From: DASXKD01 sp963734725
Lineage (GTDB): Bacteria; Actinomycetota; Actinomycetes; Streptosporangiales; Streptosporangiaceae
DNA: 64,000 nt
Assembly (NCBI GenBank): GCA_963734725.1
Contig: CAVTIX010000028.1
Location: 1-64,000, forward strand
Direction: 5' to 3'
How positions within the stretch are numbered: the first letter of the stretch is position 1; each line of letters begins with the position of its first letter. Under the pieces are notes generated by a model. That model had not been told where the DNA came from, made no database searches, and saw nothing but the letters and a program-made list of their open reading frames with translations. This document shows, one piece after another, positions 8,342 to 17,086 of this stretch. The position numbers and the translations under genes are program-made.

Positions 8342-9028
8342 ATGAGGATTGCTGTGCTGGGCACCGGCGTGGTCGGGCGGACCCTGGCGGCCAAGCTGGA
8401 CGAGCTCGGCCACGAGGTCGTGATCGGCACCAGGGATCCGGCCGTGACCAATGCCCGCGCCGAGCCTGGAGGGTTCGGGACTCCCCCGTTCCCGCAGTGG
8501 CAGGCCGAGCACCCGCAGGTGCGGCTGATGAGCTTCGCCGAGGCCGCCGCATTCGCGGGCCTGGTGATGAATGCCACTTCCGGGTCGGCAGCCATGGCAG
8601 CACTGGTGGCCGCCGGTGAGGCAGCGCTGGCCGGGAAGGTGCTCATCGACGTGTCCAACCCGCTGGACTTCAGCCGCGGCATGCCGCCCACGCTGGACCC
8701 GGTGAACACAGACAGCCTCGGTGAGCAGCTCCAGCGCGCGTTCCCCTCAGCGCGCGTGGTCAAGGCGCTGAACACCATGAACTGCCAGGTGATGGTGGCG
8801 CCCGGGCGGGTCCCCGGGGAGCACAACGTGTTCTTGTGCGGCAATGATGAGACCGCTAAGCAGGCGGCCGCGGAGCTGATCGGCTCGTTCGGCTGGCCCC
8901 CCGGGTCGCTGATCGACCTGGGTGACATCTCCGCCGCCCGCGGGACGGAGATGCTGCTGCCGCTCTGGCTGCGGCTGATGGGCGCCCTCGGGCACGCCGA
9001 CTTCAACTTCCACGTCCCCCACTCCTGA
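8342..9028 (+). CDS. NADPH-dependent F420 reductase-like oxidoreductase
   Basis: A 228-residue Rossmann protein. The N-terminal MRIAVLGTGVVGRTLAAKL is a GxGxxG dinucleotide site, followed by VVIGTRDP, the strand-2 end that usually selects NADP through the Thr/Arg. Later segments (LIDVSNPLDFSRG, VVKALNTMN, and FLCGNDETAK) match NADPH:F420 oxidoreductase (Fno)-type and related NAD(P)-binding proteins. Whether it really reduces F420 is not shown. It may be co-transcribed with the osmC-like gene about 70 bp downstream. Confidence 0.75.
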   Translation: MRIAVLGTGVVGRTLAAKLDELGHEVVIGTRDPAVTNARAEPGGFGTPPFPQWQAEHPQVRLMSFAEAAAFAGLVMNATSGSAAMAALVAAGEAALAGKVLIDVSNPLDFSRGMPPTLDPVNTDSLGEQLQRAFPSARVVKALNTMNCQVMVAPGRVPGEHNVFLCGNDETAKQAAAELIGSFGWPPGSLIDLGDISAARGTEMLLPLWLRLMGALGHADFNFHVPHS

Positions 9029-9101
9029 CCGGAAGCTCCCGCCGGGCCCTGGAAAGCGTGGCCGGCCGCCAATGCCCGGCACCGACCCCGAGAGGAACGC
9101 G

Positions 9102-9617
9102 ATGGACGCCGAAGACCTGCGCGCGCTACAGCAGCCACTCAAGGACGCCTACCGCAGCGACCCGGCGGCTGCAGTGATCACCCTGCGGGCGCGCGGCGAA
9201 CTCGGCGAGGAGAGCGTGAGCTGCTCGGTGGAGGTCGGCCAGGCCCTGGCGGTCGCCGGGCTGCACCCAGCCACCGGCGGGGACGGCACCCTCGTCTGCT
9301 CCGGTGACATGCTGCTGCAGGCGCTGGTGGCGTGCGCCGGGGTGACCCTGCGAGCGGTGGCGACCTCGCTGGGCATCGACGTCGCGGGCGGCACCGTCCG
9401 GGCCGAAGGCGATCTTGATTTCCGCGGCACGCTGGCGGTGGCGAAGGACGCTCCGGTGGGCTTCACCTCGATCCGGCTGAGCTTCGAGCTGGACACCGGG
9501 GCCAGCCCCGCCGAGCTGGACACGCTGCTCCGGCTGACCGAGCGTTACTGCGTGGTCTACCAGACGCTGGCGCGCCCGGCGCCGCTCACCGCGTCGCTGG
9601 TCCCGGCCGGGCAGTAA
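9102..9617 (+). CDS. OsmC-family protein
   Basis: The start at 9102 (MDAEDLRALQQ) was preferred because GAGAGG precedes it; an in-frame ATG lies 30 bases upstream. The 171-residue protein has the two OsmC redox cysteines, in ALVACAGVT and in ERYCVVYQTL, placed on the long central helix and the C-terminal region. OsmC/Ohr proteins reduce organic hydroperoxides using these thiols. The C-terminal codons and stop are the first copy of a three-copy repeat that runs into the convergent amidohydrolase gene. Confidence 0.8.
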   Translation: MDAEDLRALQQPLKDAYRSDPAAAVITLRARGELGEESVSCSVEVGQALAVAGLHPATGGDGTLVCSGDMLLQALVACAGVTLRAVATSLGIDVAGGTVRAEGDLDFRGTLAVAKDAPVGFTSIRLSFELDTGASPAELDTLLRLTERYCVVYQTLARPAPLTASLVPAGQ

Positions 9618-9715
9618 CCCCATCCAGCTCACCGCTTCGCCTGCCGCGGCCGGGCACTAACCCCAGCCCGGCTCACCGCGTCGCTGGTCCCGGCCGGGCA
9701 ATGACCCCATCTAGC
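9585..9715. repeat. Three-copy 43-44 bp tandem repeat at convergent gene ends
   Basis: Copies begin CTCACCGC at 9585, 9628 and 9672 and each carries CGGCCGGGCA followed by TAACCCCA or a close variant. The first copy encodes the last residues and stop of the OsmC gene. The third copy, read on the minus strand, encodes the last residues and stop of the amidohydrolase. A duplication at the 3' end therefore now supplies both gene ends. Confidence 0.8.
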
Positions 9716-11109
9716 GCTCGTCGCGCGTCCCGGCCGACGCGTTCGGCATCCAGCGTGGTGAGTACGCCGCCCCGCTTCAGCACCCGCCCGTCCACGATCA
9801 CCGTGTCCACGTTGCCCGGCTGGGCCGCGGTGACCAGGAGCTGCGCCGGGTCGGTGACCATGCCGAGGTTCGGGCCCGTGGCGGAGACCACGATCAGGTC
9901 GGCGTGCTTGCCCACCGACAGGGACCCGGTCACTTCCGCCAGGCCCAGCGACCGGGCACCGTCGATGGTGGCCAGCGCCAGCGTGCGCCGCGCGGTGAGC
10001 GCGAACTCTTCCTCGGCCGCGGCGTTAGCCAGGCCCTGGGTCAGCTTCATGATGGCGAACATGTCCGCGTTGCCGGTGAGCGCCGTGGTGTCCACCGAGA
10101 GGCCCACGGGGATGCCCGCCGCCAGCAGCTCGCGGGTGCGCGGCAGCCCGTACCCGACCAGGATCTCGCTCCACGGCGAGATGGTCACCGGGCACCCCGC
10201 CGCCGCGAGCTGCCCGACCTCGGCCTCGGTCGCCCAGTTCGCGTGCACCACCTGCAGGTCGGGGCCCAGCAGGCCGCCGTCGGCCAGCATGCCGATCTGG
10301 CCGGCCGCCGCCCGCGGGCCGCACGCGTGGACGGTGACCGGGATGCCCAGCTCCCGGGCGGTGTCGATCTCCTGCCGGTAGATGGCGGCGGGCACCCGCA
10401 TGGCCGGGTCGCTGCCGCCGGGCCCGCGCCAGGCCATGCCGAGGGACAGCAGCCCGTCCGCGCCGCGGCCCGTCCAGTCCCTGTGCAGCCGCCGCAGCCC
10501 GGCCAGGTCCATGGCCTGGTCATTGGGGTGCGCCGCAGGGTAACCGTGGGAGAACCTGGCCCGCAGCCCGGCCTGCGCCAGCGCGCGCAGCCCGGCTTCG
10601 GCGTGCGCCGGGGTGCGGATGTTATGGCACCAGTCGTGCACCGTGGTGATGCCGGAGCTGATCGCCTCCGCGGAGCCGAGCAGCGTGCCCTGGTAGACGT
10701 CCTCAGCGGCAAACGCCGGGCCCAGGCTGCGGCACAGCCGGAAATACCCGGGGCCGCCCTCGGACATGCCGCGCAGCAGGGTGTTCCACATATGCCAGTG
10801 GGTGTCCACAAGGCCCGGCGCGACGATCATCCCGGTCGCGTCCACTTCTGTGGCCCCGGCCGGCGCGGCCAGGCCAGTGCCCACCGCCGCGATCATTCCC
10901 CCGCTGACCAGCACATCTCCGCCGGGGATGTCGCCTGTGCCCGGATCCATGGTGATCACGTAGCCGCCCCGGACCAGCAGCGCGGCACGCTGGCCCGCGC
11001 CGGTCCGAGGTCCGGCCTCAGCGGCGCCCACCGCCCCGATCTCACCGCTGGTGCTGGGACCGGTCACGCCGGAGATAGTACAAGTGACCTCGTCAGGCAT
11101 GGTAGGCAT
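9673..11109 (-). CDS. Amidohydrolase-family protein (chlorohydrolase/deaminase-like)
   Basis: A metal-dependent hydrolase of the TrzN/AtzA/cytosine-deaminase-like group. The first metal site is VDTHWHMWNTLLRG (HxH), further His ligands are in PVTVHACGP and LQVVHANWA, and the Asp is in GLSVDTTALTG. An N-terminal small beta domain (LLVRGGYVITMDPGTG) and the C-terminal GSLSVGKHADLIVV are typical. The literal ATG at 11109 lies five bases from the divergent S9 peptidase start; a GTG at 11067 (VTGPSTSG) is a plausible later start. The substrate is unknown. Its last codons lie in the 9585-9715 repeat. Confidence 0.8.
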   Translation of the reverse strand: MPTMPDEVTCTISGVTGPSTSGEIGAVGAAEAGPRTGAGQRAALLVRGGYVITMDPGTGDIPGGDVLVSGGMIAAVGTGLAAPAGATEVDATGMIVAPGLVDTHWHMWNTLLRGMSEGGPGYFRLCRSLGPAFAAEDVYQGTLLGSAEAISSGITTVHDWCHNIRTPAHAEAGLRALAQAGLRARFSHGYPAAHPNDQAMDLAGLRRLHRDWTGRGADGLLSLGMAWRGPGGSDPAMRVPAAIYRQEIDTARELGIPVTVHACGPRAAAGQIGMLADGGLLGPDLQVVHANWATEAEVGQLAAAGCPVTISPWSEILVGYGLPRTRELLAAGIPVGLSVDTTALTGNADMFAIMKLTQGLANAAAEEEFALTARRTLALATIDGARSLGLAEVTGSLSVGKHADLIVVSATGPNLGMVTDPAQLLVTAAQPGNVDTVIVDGRVLKRGGVLTTLDAERVGRDARRALDGVIARPGPATR

Positions 11110-11114
11110 GGCGC

Positions 11115-12968
11115 ATGGCCGAACTTATCCCCAGGCGGATCCTCTTCGGGAACCCGGAACGCATCAGCCCTCGCATCTCTCCCAACGGCGCCAGCCTGGC
11201 GTGGATCGCGCCGCACAACGGTGTGCTCAATGTCTGGACAGCACCGGTCGGACCCGACGGGGTCGACTGGGACTCAGCCCAGGTCGTGACCAACGACACC
11301 GACCGGGGCATCCGGGTCTTCCTGTGGGCCCATGACGGGCGACACCTGCTCTACCTGCAGGACACCGGCGGAGATGAGAACTGGCGTCTGTATGACGTGG
11401 ACGTGACCACCATGCAGCACCGGGATCTCACCCCGTTCGAGGGTGTGCAGGCGCAGATCCTGGCCACCGAGAAGGACCTCCCGGACGAGGTGCTGGTCGG
11501 CCTCAACCGCGACAACCCGGCCCTGCACGACGTCTACCGGCTCAACCTGACCTCCGGTGACCTGGTCAAAGAGGTCGAGAATCCGGGCTTCGCGGGCTGG
11601 GTCGCCGACACCAAGCTGGTGACGCGGGTCGGCGTCGGGCTGGAACCCGACGGGAGCCTGGTGGTCAAGGTTCGCGACGGCGCCGACGGCGACTGGCGGC
11701 TGCTGCTGACGCTGCCCGCCGAGGACGCCCTGACCAGCGCGCCGATAGCGATCAGCCCGGACGGCGCCACGATGCTGGCGATAAGCTCGCTCGACGCCGA
11801 CACCGGCCGGCTGGTTCGCGTGGACCTGGGCAGCGGCGCGGAGGCAGTGATCGCCGAGGACCCGGACGCGGATGTGAGCGGGGTCCGAGTGCACCCGGAT
11901 ACGCGGGAACCACAGGTCGTCACCTGGGTCAAGGAGCGCGCGGAATACCGGGTGCTCGACCCAGCGCTCGAAGCGGACGTAGCGGCCATCCGCGCGCTGC
12001 ACCCGGGCGACCCGGACGTCGTCGCGCATGACCACAGCGACATGGTGTGGCTGGTGGCGTTCACCAACGACACGGGGCCGATTCCCTACTTCCTCTACGA
12101 CCGGCAGCGCCGCGAGGGCCGCTTCCTGTTCGATCACCGGCCCGAGCTGTCCCAGTACGAGCTGGTGCCCATGGAGCCGTTCTCTTTCCAGGCGCGGGAC
12201 GGCCTGACCATCCACGGGTATCTGACCTTCCCGCCGGGTGTGGGCCGGCAAGACCTGCCGATGGTGCTCAACGTGCACGGCGGGCCGTGGGCACGCGACG
12301 TCTGGGGTTTCGACCCGGAGGCGCAGTGGCTGGCGAACCGCGGCTACCTGTGCGTGCAGGTCAACTTCCGCGGCTCCACCGGGTACGGCAAGGCGTTCGT
12401 CAACGCCGGCGACCGGGAGTGGGGCAACGCCATGCAGAACGACATGACCGACGCGGTGGAGTTCGCCATCGGCCAGGGCTGGGCGGACCGGGAGCGGGTC
12501 GCGATCTACGGAGGCTCCTATGGCGGGTACGCAGCGCTCGCAGGGGTCACGTTCACCCCGGACCTGTACCGCTGCGCGGTGGACATCGTGGGCCCGTCCA
12601 ACCTCAAGACCCTGATCGAGACGATCCCGCCCTACTGGCAGCCGCAGATAGCGCTGTTCCACCAGCGGGTCGGAAACCCGGAGACCGACGCCGAGTTCCT
12701 GTGGTCCCGGTCACCGCTGTCCCGTGCCGCCAGCATCAAGACGCCGCTGTTGATCGCCCAGGGCGCCAACGATCCGCGGGTCAAGCAGGCTGAGTCCGAG
12801 CAGATCGTCGCCGCGCTCAAGGATGCCGGAATCGATCACGAATACATGCTGTTTCCCGACGAGGGGCATGGCTTCGCCAAGCCGGAGAACCGGCTGAAGT
12901 TCTATGCTGCCGCCGAGCGCTTTCTGGCCCGCCACCTTGGCGGCCGTGCGGAGGACGCGGAGGAGTAG
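11115..12968 (+). CDS. S9-family prolyl oligopeptidase-type serine peptidase
   Basis: A 617-residue cytoplasmic peptidase. The first 370 residues form a beta-propeller (repeats such as LLYLQDTGGDENWRLYDVD). The alpha/beta-hydrolase domain follows, with LNVHGGPW as oxyanion region, the nucleophile in YGGSYGGYAAL (about Ser468), Asp in GANDPRVKQ and His in PDEGHGFAKPEN. It is probably an acylaminoacyl-peptidase or dipeptidyl-peptidase. The 3' end is duplicated by a 21-bp repeat, and the methionine aminopeptidase gene follows 27 bases later, suggesting an operon for peptide processing. Confidence 0.85.
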   Translation: MAELIPRRILFGNPERISPRISPNGASLAWIAPHNGVLNVWTAPVGPDGVDWDSAQVVTNDTDRGIRVFLWAHDGRHLLYLQDTGGDENWRLYDVDVTTMQHRDLTPFEGVQAQILATEKDLPDEVLVGLNRDNPALHDVYRLNLTSGDLVKEVENPGFAGWVADTKLVTRVGVGLEPDGSLVVKVRDGADGDWRLLLTLPAEDALTSAPIAISPDGATMLAISSLDADTGRLVRVDLGSGAEAVIAEDPDADVSGVRVHPDTREPQVVTWVKERAEYRVLDPALEADVAAIRALHPGDPDVVAHDHSDMVWLVAFTNDTGPIPYFLYDRQRREGRFLFDHRPELSQYELVPMEPFSFQARDGLTIHGYLTFPPGVGRQDLPMVLNVHGGPWARDVWGFDPEAQWLANRGYLCVQVNFRGSTGYGKAFVNAGDREWGNAMQNDMTDAVEFAIGQGWADRERVAIYGGSYGGYAALAGVTFTPDLYRCAVDIVGPSNLKTLIETIPPYWQPQIALFHQRVGNPETDAEFLWSRSPLSRAASIKTPLLIAQGANDPRVKQAESEQIVAALKDAGIDHEYMLFPDEGHGFAKPENRLKFYAAAERFLARHLGGRAEDAEE

Positions 12969-12989
12969 CGCGGGGACGTGGAGGAGTAG
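12953..12989 (+). repeat. Stop-codon-containing direct duplication that supplies the next ribosome site
   Basis: GGACGCGGAGGAGTAG (12953-12968) is repeated 21 bp later as GGACGTGGAGGAGTAG (12974-12989). The first copy ends the S9 peptidase gene. The second copy places GGAGGAG just ahead of the GTG start at 12996 and is the only good Shine-Dalgarno sequence for the aminopeptidase. Confidence 0.75.
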
Positions 12990-12995
12990 TACTGC

Positions 12996-13763
12996 GTGAT
13001 CGATATCAAGAGTGACGCTGCGCTGGAGGCCATGCGGGAGGCAGGGCGCGTCGTCGCCGTGGCCCTGGCGGCGGTGCGGACTGAGGCGGCGATCGGGGTG
13101 TCGCTGGCCGACCTGGACGAGGCGGCGCACGAGGTGCTGCGCAAGGCGGGCGCGCGCTCTCCGTTCCTGAACTACCATCCGTCGTTCGCGCCAACGCCGT
13201 TCCCCGCGGTGATCTGCGCCTCGGTCAATGACGTGATCGTGCACGGCATCCCGGACGGTTACCAGCTGGCCGACGGTGACCTGGTCAGCATCGACTTCGG
13301 CGCCGAACTGGACGGGTGGACCGGCGACGCGGCGACCAGCTTCATCGTCGGCACCCCCGACCCGGCGGACGAGGCGCTTATCGAGTCCACGGAGAAGGCA
13401 CTGGCGGCGGGCATCGCGGCGGCGGCTGAGGGTGCCCGTCTCGGCGACATCTCGCACGCGATCGGCACCCTGGCGCGCGGGGCCGGGTACGGCGTTCCCG
13501 CGGGCTTTGGCGGGCACGGCATCGGCCGGCACATGCACGAGGACCCGCACGTGCCCAACGAGGGCAAGGCCGGCCGCGGGATGCGGCTGCGGCATGGCCT
13601 GGTCCTGGCGATCGAGCCCATGCTGATGGCCGGAGGCGGCAGCCACTACGAGGTGGCGCCGGACGGGTGGGCGCTGAAGACGGTGGACGGCACGCGCGCG
13701 GCGCACGCCGAGCACACCGTGGCCATCACCCACGACGGCCCCCGCATCCTCACGCTCCCCTAG
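12996..13763 (+). CDS. map: Type I methionine aminopeptidase
   Basis: A 255-residue enzyme that removes the initiator Met from new proteins. The five metal ligands of the pita-bread fold are visible: Asp in VSIDFGAEL, Asp in GWTGDAATSF, His in GGHGIGRHMHE, Glu in LAIEPML and Glu in AHAEHTVAI. The GTG start has a ribosome site within the upstream duplication. Actinomycetes usually carry more than one map paralogue, so this need not be the essential copy. Confidence 0.9.
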   Translation: MIDIKSDAALEAMREAGRVVAVALAAVRTEAAIGVSLADLDEAAHEVLRKAGARSPFLNYHPSFAPTPFPAVICASVNDVIVHGIPDGYQLADGDLVSIDFGAELDGWTGDAATSFIVGTPDPADEALIESTEKALAAGIAAAAEGARLGDISHAIGTLARGAGYGVPAGFGGHGIGRHMHEDPHVPNEGKAGRGMRLRHGLVLAIEPMLMAGGGSHYEVAPDGWALKTVDGTRAAHAEHTVAITHDGPRILTLP

Positions 13764-13773
13764 AACCGCCGCC

Positions 13774-13902
13774 AGGACTGCGCCTCTTCCCTAGCACTGC
13801 GCCTCTCCGCTGGGACCGCGACTCTCCGCTGGGACCGCGACTCCTCTGGGACCGCGACTCCTCTGGGACCGCGACTCTCCTCTGGGACCGCGACTCTCCC
13901 CT
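13774..13902 (+). repeat. Seven imperfect 17-19 bp tandem repeats
   Basis: Units of the type GGGACCGCGACTCTCCGCT follow each other without spacers from 13774 to 13902, the first two being more diverged (AGGACTGCGCCTCTTCCCT). The array starts right after the map stop codon, and its first units resemble the last codons of map. It lies upstream of the PhyH gene. It has no CRISPR-like spacers. Confidence 0.8.
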
Positions 13903-13960
13903 GGTGAGCGTCTCGTTAATCGGTTGCGGCGCCGTGCAGCAGCAGCGAAGAATCTCGGTC

Positions 13961-14647
13961 GTGAGCCGCCGGGTCGGACTGCTCACCGCGGAGCAGCGAG
14001 AGTCCCTGGAGCGTGACGGCTACCTGCTGGTGCCATCACTACTGGTGGAGGCTGTTCTGGCGCCGATCCGCGCCCGGCTTGATGAGCTGGTTTATCAGAC
14101 GCTGGTGGCCTGGGATGCCAACCCCCAGGGTGTCGAGGACCGCGGTGTCGTGGACGCGGCGCTAGGGCTGTCGGACGCCGATTTCGCGCCGTGCCGTGAG
14201 CATCCGCGGCTAGCGGAGGCCGCGGCCGCGGTGTTTGGCCCGGACTGGCATCTGGGCGGGCTGGGGCTGCGCGCGCCGCTGCCGGGCTGCGGCCACCAGG
14301 GCCTGCATCCGGACTACTTCCCGGGCCATCGGACGCACGGGCCGTGGCGGAGCCTGTCGGCCATGTGGTGCATCAGCGCATTCACCCCGGAGAACGGGCC
14401 GCTGCGGGTCATCCCGGGCTCGCACCGGGTTGACCGGAATCCGGTTGACGCGCTGCCTCTCGGCTGCGAGATGGGTCCGCACCCGGCCGAGGTAAAGCTC
14501 GTCGCGCCGGCAGGGTCGGTCATCTTGTTTAACAACGCCGACCTGTGGCATTCCGGCACGTTCAACTACAGCCCGGCCCCGCGCCTGGCGGTAACCGTAG
14601 GTCTCCTCCGTGGCCGTGCACCGGTTGATATGCCCGCGGCACCGTAG
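13961..14647 (+). CDS. Phytanoyl-CoA dioxygenase (PhyH)-family oxygenase
   Basis: A 228-residue Fe(II)/2-oxoglutarate oxygenase of the PhyH family. The opening LTAEQRESLERDGYLLVPSL is the typical family N-terminus. The iron facial triad is HPDYF (His and Asp) with the distal His in DLWHSGTFN, followed by an Arg in APRLAVT for 2-oxoglutarate. The GTG at 13961 is the chosen start; the open frame extends upstream through the repeat array, which is unlikely to be coding. The substrate is unknown. It is convergent with the LVIVD-repeat gene. Confidence 0.75.
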   Translation: MSRRVGLLTAEQRESLERDGYLLVPSLLVEAVLAPIRARLDELVYQTLVAWDANPQGVEDRGVVDAALGLSDADFAPCREHPRLAEAAAAVFGPDWHLGGLGLRAPLPGCGHQGLHPDYFPGHRTHGPWRSLSAMWCISAFTPENGPLRVIPGSHRVDRNPVDALPLGCEMGPHPAEVKLVAPAGSVILFNNADLWHSGTFNYSPAPRLAVTVGLLRGRAPVDMPAAP

Positions 14648-14669
14648 CCAGCTCCTATGCCGCAGCAGG

Positions 14670-15878
14670 CTAGCACCGCGCCGCCGCCATGAGCGCAGCC
14701 AGCTGCGGCTCGGGCGCCAGCACGTACAGGCCGCCGCCGATCCTGTCGGTCACCCACGCCAGCCCGTCGGCGTCCACGAACAGGTCGTTGATCTGGGCCA
14801 CCGGCTGGCCGGGCGGCGGCTGCGGGATCCAGTGCGCCACCTCCGCGGGATGCTGCGGTTCGGCCAGGTCATACACCCGCATCCCGGCGCTGAAGTACGT
14901 GGCGAACACCAGGCGCTCGCTGCGGTAGGCGCCGGGCTGGTTCTCGTGCAGGTTGTGCGCGCCGAACCGGAGCGGCAGGTGATCGAAGCCGTCCGGGTGC
15001 GGGCACTGTGCCAGCACCACCGGGGTTTTGCCGGAGATGTCGAGGACGTGGATCGTCCGCCGGGGCGCGTGCGGCCCGTCGTGGACCTGCTCGTCGGTGG
15101 CGACCAGCAGCCCCCGGCCGGGCAGCGGCAGGCAGGTGTGCGTCGACCCGCCGTCCCACCGCGCCTGCCCCACCTGGCGCGGGCGGGTCATGTCGGTCAC
15201 GTCCAGCACCACGAGCCCTGCGTCGTCGTAACCAAGGTAGGCGCGGTCCCCCGCGATCAGCGCGTGGTGGGCCGCGTAACGCTCGCCCTCGGGCCAGCCC
15301 GGTGTCTCGTCCTCACGCTGGCCACGCCACCACCAGCGGCCCGCTTCCACCGGGTGCGCCGGGTCGGCCAGGTCCACCACGACCCAGATGCGGTCGCGGA
15401 AATGCCCGGGGATGGCTGACATGTGCGCGTACCGGCCGCCGGTCCAGACAACCCGGTGCACCCCCCGCCCGCCGCTCGGCCAGAACGCCACCTGGGCCGG
15501 CCGCAGCGGGTCCGCCAGCCCGTAGATGGCCAGCCCGGCCGACACCGGCCCCGTGTCTGGCACGCGGTATGGGAACTTCTCGTGGTTGACCAGCAGCAGT
15601 CCTCCGGCCGCCTGCACCTTGTGGGTGTGGCTGCGCGGCGGGGCGGGCCACTGGGTGACCAGCACCGGCCGCGCCGGGTCGGCGGCGTCGAGCACCGAGG
15701 TCCCCGCCCCCGTGGTGCCGGTGTGCCCCACGTAGACGGCGCCGCCGTGCCGGACCACCTGCATGCCGTCGCCGTGGCCACCCAGGTCGTGGTGGCCGAT
15801 CAGCCGCAGGCCCGCGGCGCTCGCGGTGCGCGCGCCACCGGTCATTCCCCGCTCCCCAGTCACGCCCGCTCCGTTCAC
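14670..15878 (-). CDS. LVIVD-repeat beta-propeller protein
   Basis: A protein of up to 402 residues built of repeated blades of the LVIVD type: AGTSVLDAADPARPVLV, GLAIYGLADPLRPAQVAFW, VVVDLADPAHPVEAG, GLVVLDVTDMTRPRQVGQ and GMRVYDLAEPQHPAEVAHW. Each blade ends D-x-x-x-P-x-x-P. There is no signal peptide, although members are often secreted or surface-bound. The propeller probably acts as a binding or scaffold surface. A later start at MTGGARTA is possible. The gene is 13 bp upstream of the alpha/beta hydrolase stop, on the same strand. Confidence 0.75.
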   Translation of the reverse strand: MNGAGVTGERGMTGGARTASAAGLRLIGHHDLGGHGDGMQVVRHGGAVYVGHTGTTGAGTSVLDAADPARPVLVTQWPAPPRSHTHKVQAAGGLLLVNHEKFPYRVPDTGPVSAGLAIYGLADPLRPAQVAFWPSGGRGVHRVVWTGGRYAHMSAIPGHFRDRIWVVVDLADPAHPVEAGRWWWRGQREDETPGWPEGERYAAHHALIAGDRAYLGYDDAGLVVLDVTDMTRPRQVGQARWDGGSTHTCLPLPGRGLLVATDEQVHDGPHAPRRTIHVLDISGKTPVVLAQCPHPDGFDHLPLRFGAHNLHENQPGAYRSERLVFATYFSAGMRVYDLAEPQHPAEVAHWIPQPPPGQPVAQINDLFVDADGLAWVTDRIGGGLYVLAPEPQLAALMAAARC

Positions 15879-15891
15879 GCCCGGCCTTTAG

Positions 15892-16977
15892 TCATGCCTG
15901 GGCGGTCGGCCAGTCGTTCCGCGTGCCGAGCTGCTCCGCCGCCCAGTCCGCGGTCCGGTAGCGGTGGAACGGCGCCAGGTTGGCGCACCCGTGGTTGCCC
16001 TGCTCGAGCAGCAGCAGCGCGGCGGGCCCGCCGGCCTCGTTCACCAGCCGCTCCGCCTGCTGCCACGGGATGAGCCGGTCCTGCTGGCCCATCACCGCCA
16101 GCAACGGGCACCGGATCCGCTCGGCGCGCCCGACCATGGTGAGCTCGGCGGCCTTGGCCCGGGCCGTCTCCAGATCCGGCGACTTGGACCGAACCCGGAA
16201 CGCCTCCCTGGTCAGGATCGGGCGGTTGTCCCAGTTCTCGGCGAACACGAACGGCCCGGCCAGCGCGATGCAGGCCTGCACCCGCTCGTCCCCGCTGGCT
16301 ACTCGCGGGGCGTAATAGCCGCCGAGGCTCACCCCCCAGACCCCGATCCGGCTTGGGTCCAGCGACGGCTCGGCGATCAAGTAGTCGATGATCGCTGCGC
16401 CGGGGACCTCCCAGTCCCCGCGGATCGCCAGGTCATACTCGGCCTCGCCCTGGCCCGGGCCGTCCACGCTGAACGTCGCGATGCCGCGCTCCAGGAACAG
16501 TTCCTCGGTGCTGCGCAGCTCCTCCTTGGTCGAATCCAGGCCGGGGATCATGATCATCACGGGGTGCGGGCCCCTCTCGTGCGGCTCGCGCAGGATCCCC
16601 GCGATGGCCGAGCCGTCGAACGGGATCTCCACCCGCTTGCCCGGAGGGTCGAGGTAGGGCAGCGCGTCGGTCAGGCAGCGCACCGCCTTGCCGTGCGCCT
16701 CCCGCATCTGGTCCAGGTCGTTCACGAACAGGAACTTCGCGAAGTGGTAGTACACCGCCGCCTGGGATAGGTGAGCGCCGGCCGACAACTCCCGGCCCTC
16801 GGCGAGGGCGTCACGGCCGAGCAGCTCGTGTTCCGCGGCGACCGCGCTCCAGGCCGAGCACCAGTCGTTCCACGATGTCAGCCCGCTGGTGATCCGCTCG
16901 AAATCACCGGCCGTCACCCCGTTCGTGGTAAATCGCGGCGCCCAGTGCGAGATCGCCATGGTTACCCGTTCGTCCAC
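15892..16977 (-). CDS. Alpha/beta hydrolase, 2,6-dihydropseudooxynicotine hydrolase-like
   Basis: A 361-residue hydrolase with an N-terminal helical segment (SAGAHLSQAAVYYHFAKFLF) that matches the cap of the 2,6-dihydropseudooxynicotine hydrolase/DUF1100 group. The nucleophile is in GVWGVSLGGYYA, Asp in GQQDRLIPW and His in EQGNHGCANL. The GTG start at 16977 follows GAGGAGG; an in-frame ATG lies at 16959. These enzymes cut C-C bonds in 1,3-diketone-type intermediates. It is divergent from a molybdenum hydroxylase gene pair, which hints at joint catabolism of an N-heterocycle. Confidence 0.75.
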   Translation of the reverse strand: MDERVTMAISHWAPRFTTNGVTAGDFERITSGLTSWNDWCSAWSAVAAEHELLGRDALAEGRELSAGAHLSQAAVYYHFAKFLFVNDLDQMREAHGKAVRCLTDALPYLDPPGKRVEIPFDGSAIAGILREPHERGPHPVMIMIPGLDSTKEELRSTEELFLERGIATFSVDGPGQGEAEYDLAIRGDWEVPGAAIIDYLIAEPSLDPSRIGVWGVSLGGYYAPRVASGDERVQACIALAGPFVFAENWDNRPILTREAFRVRSKSPDLETARAKAAELTMVGRAERIRCPLLAVMGQQDRLIPWQQAERLVNEAGGPAALLLLEQGNHGCANLAPFHRYRTADWAAEQLGTRNDWPTAQA

Positions 16978-17086
16978 GCGCCCTCCTCGATCGCTGGCCA
17001 GATCTGCAAACGAATGCATACTCTCTTGAACAGGCCAGGTCAACCGTGGCTGCATGAGCGCGGGAAGGGCGGGCACAGGAGGGGCG

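Noticed and set aside
13774..13902. Repeat array considered as CRISPR
   Set aside because: Units are 17-19 bp, directly adjacent with no spacers, and diverge gradually; a minisatellite fits better.
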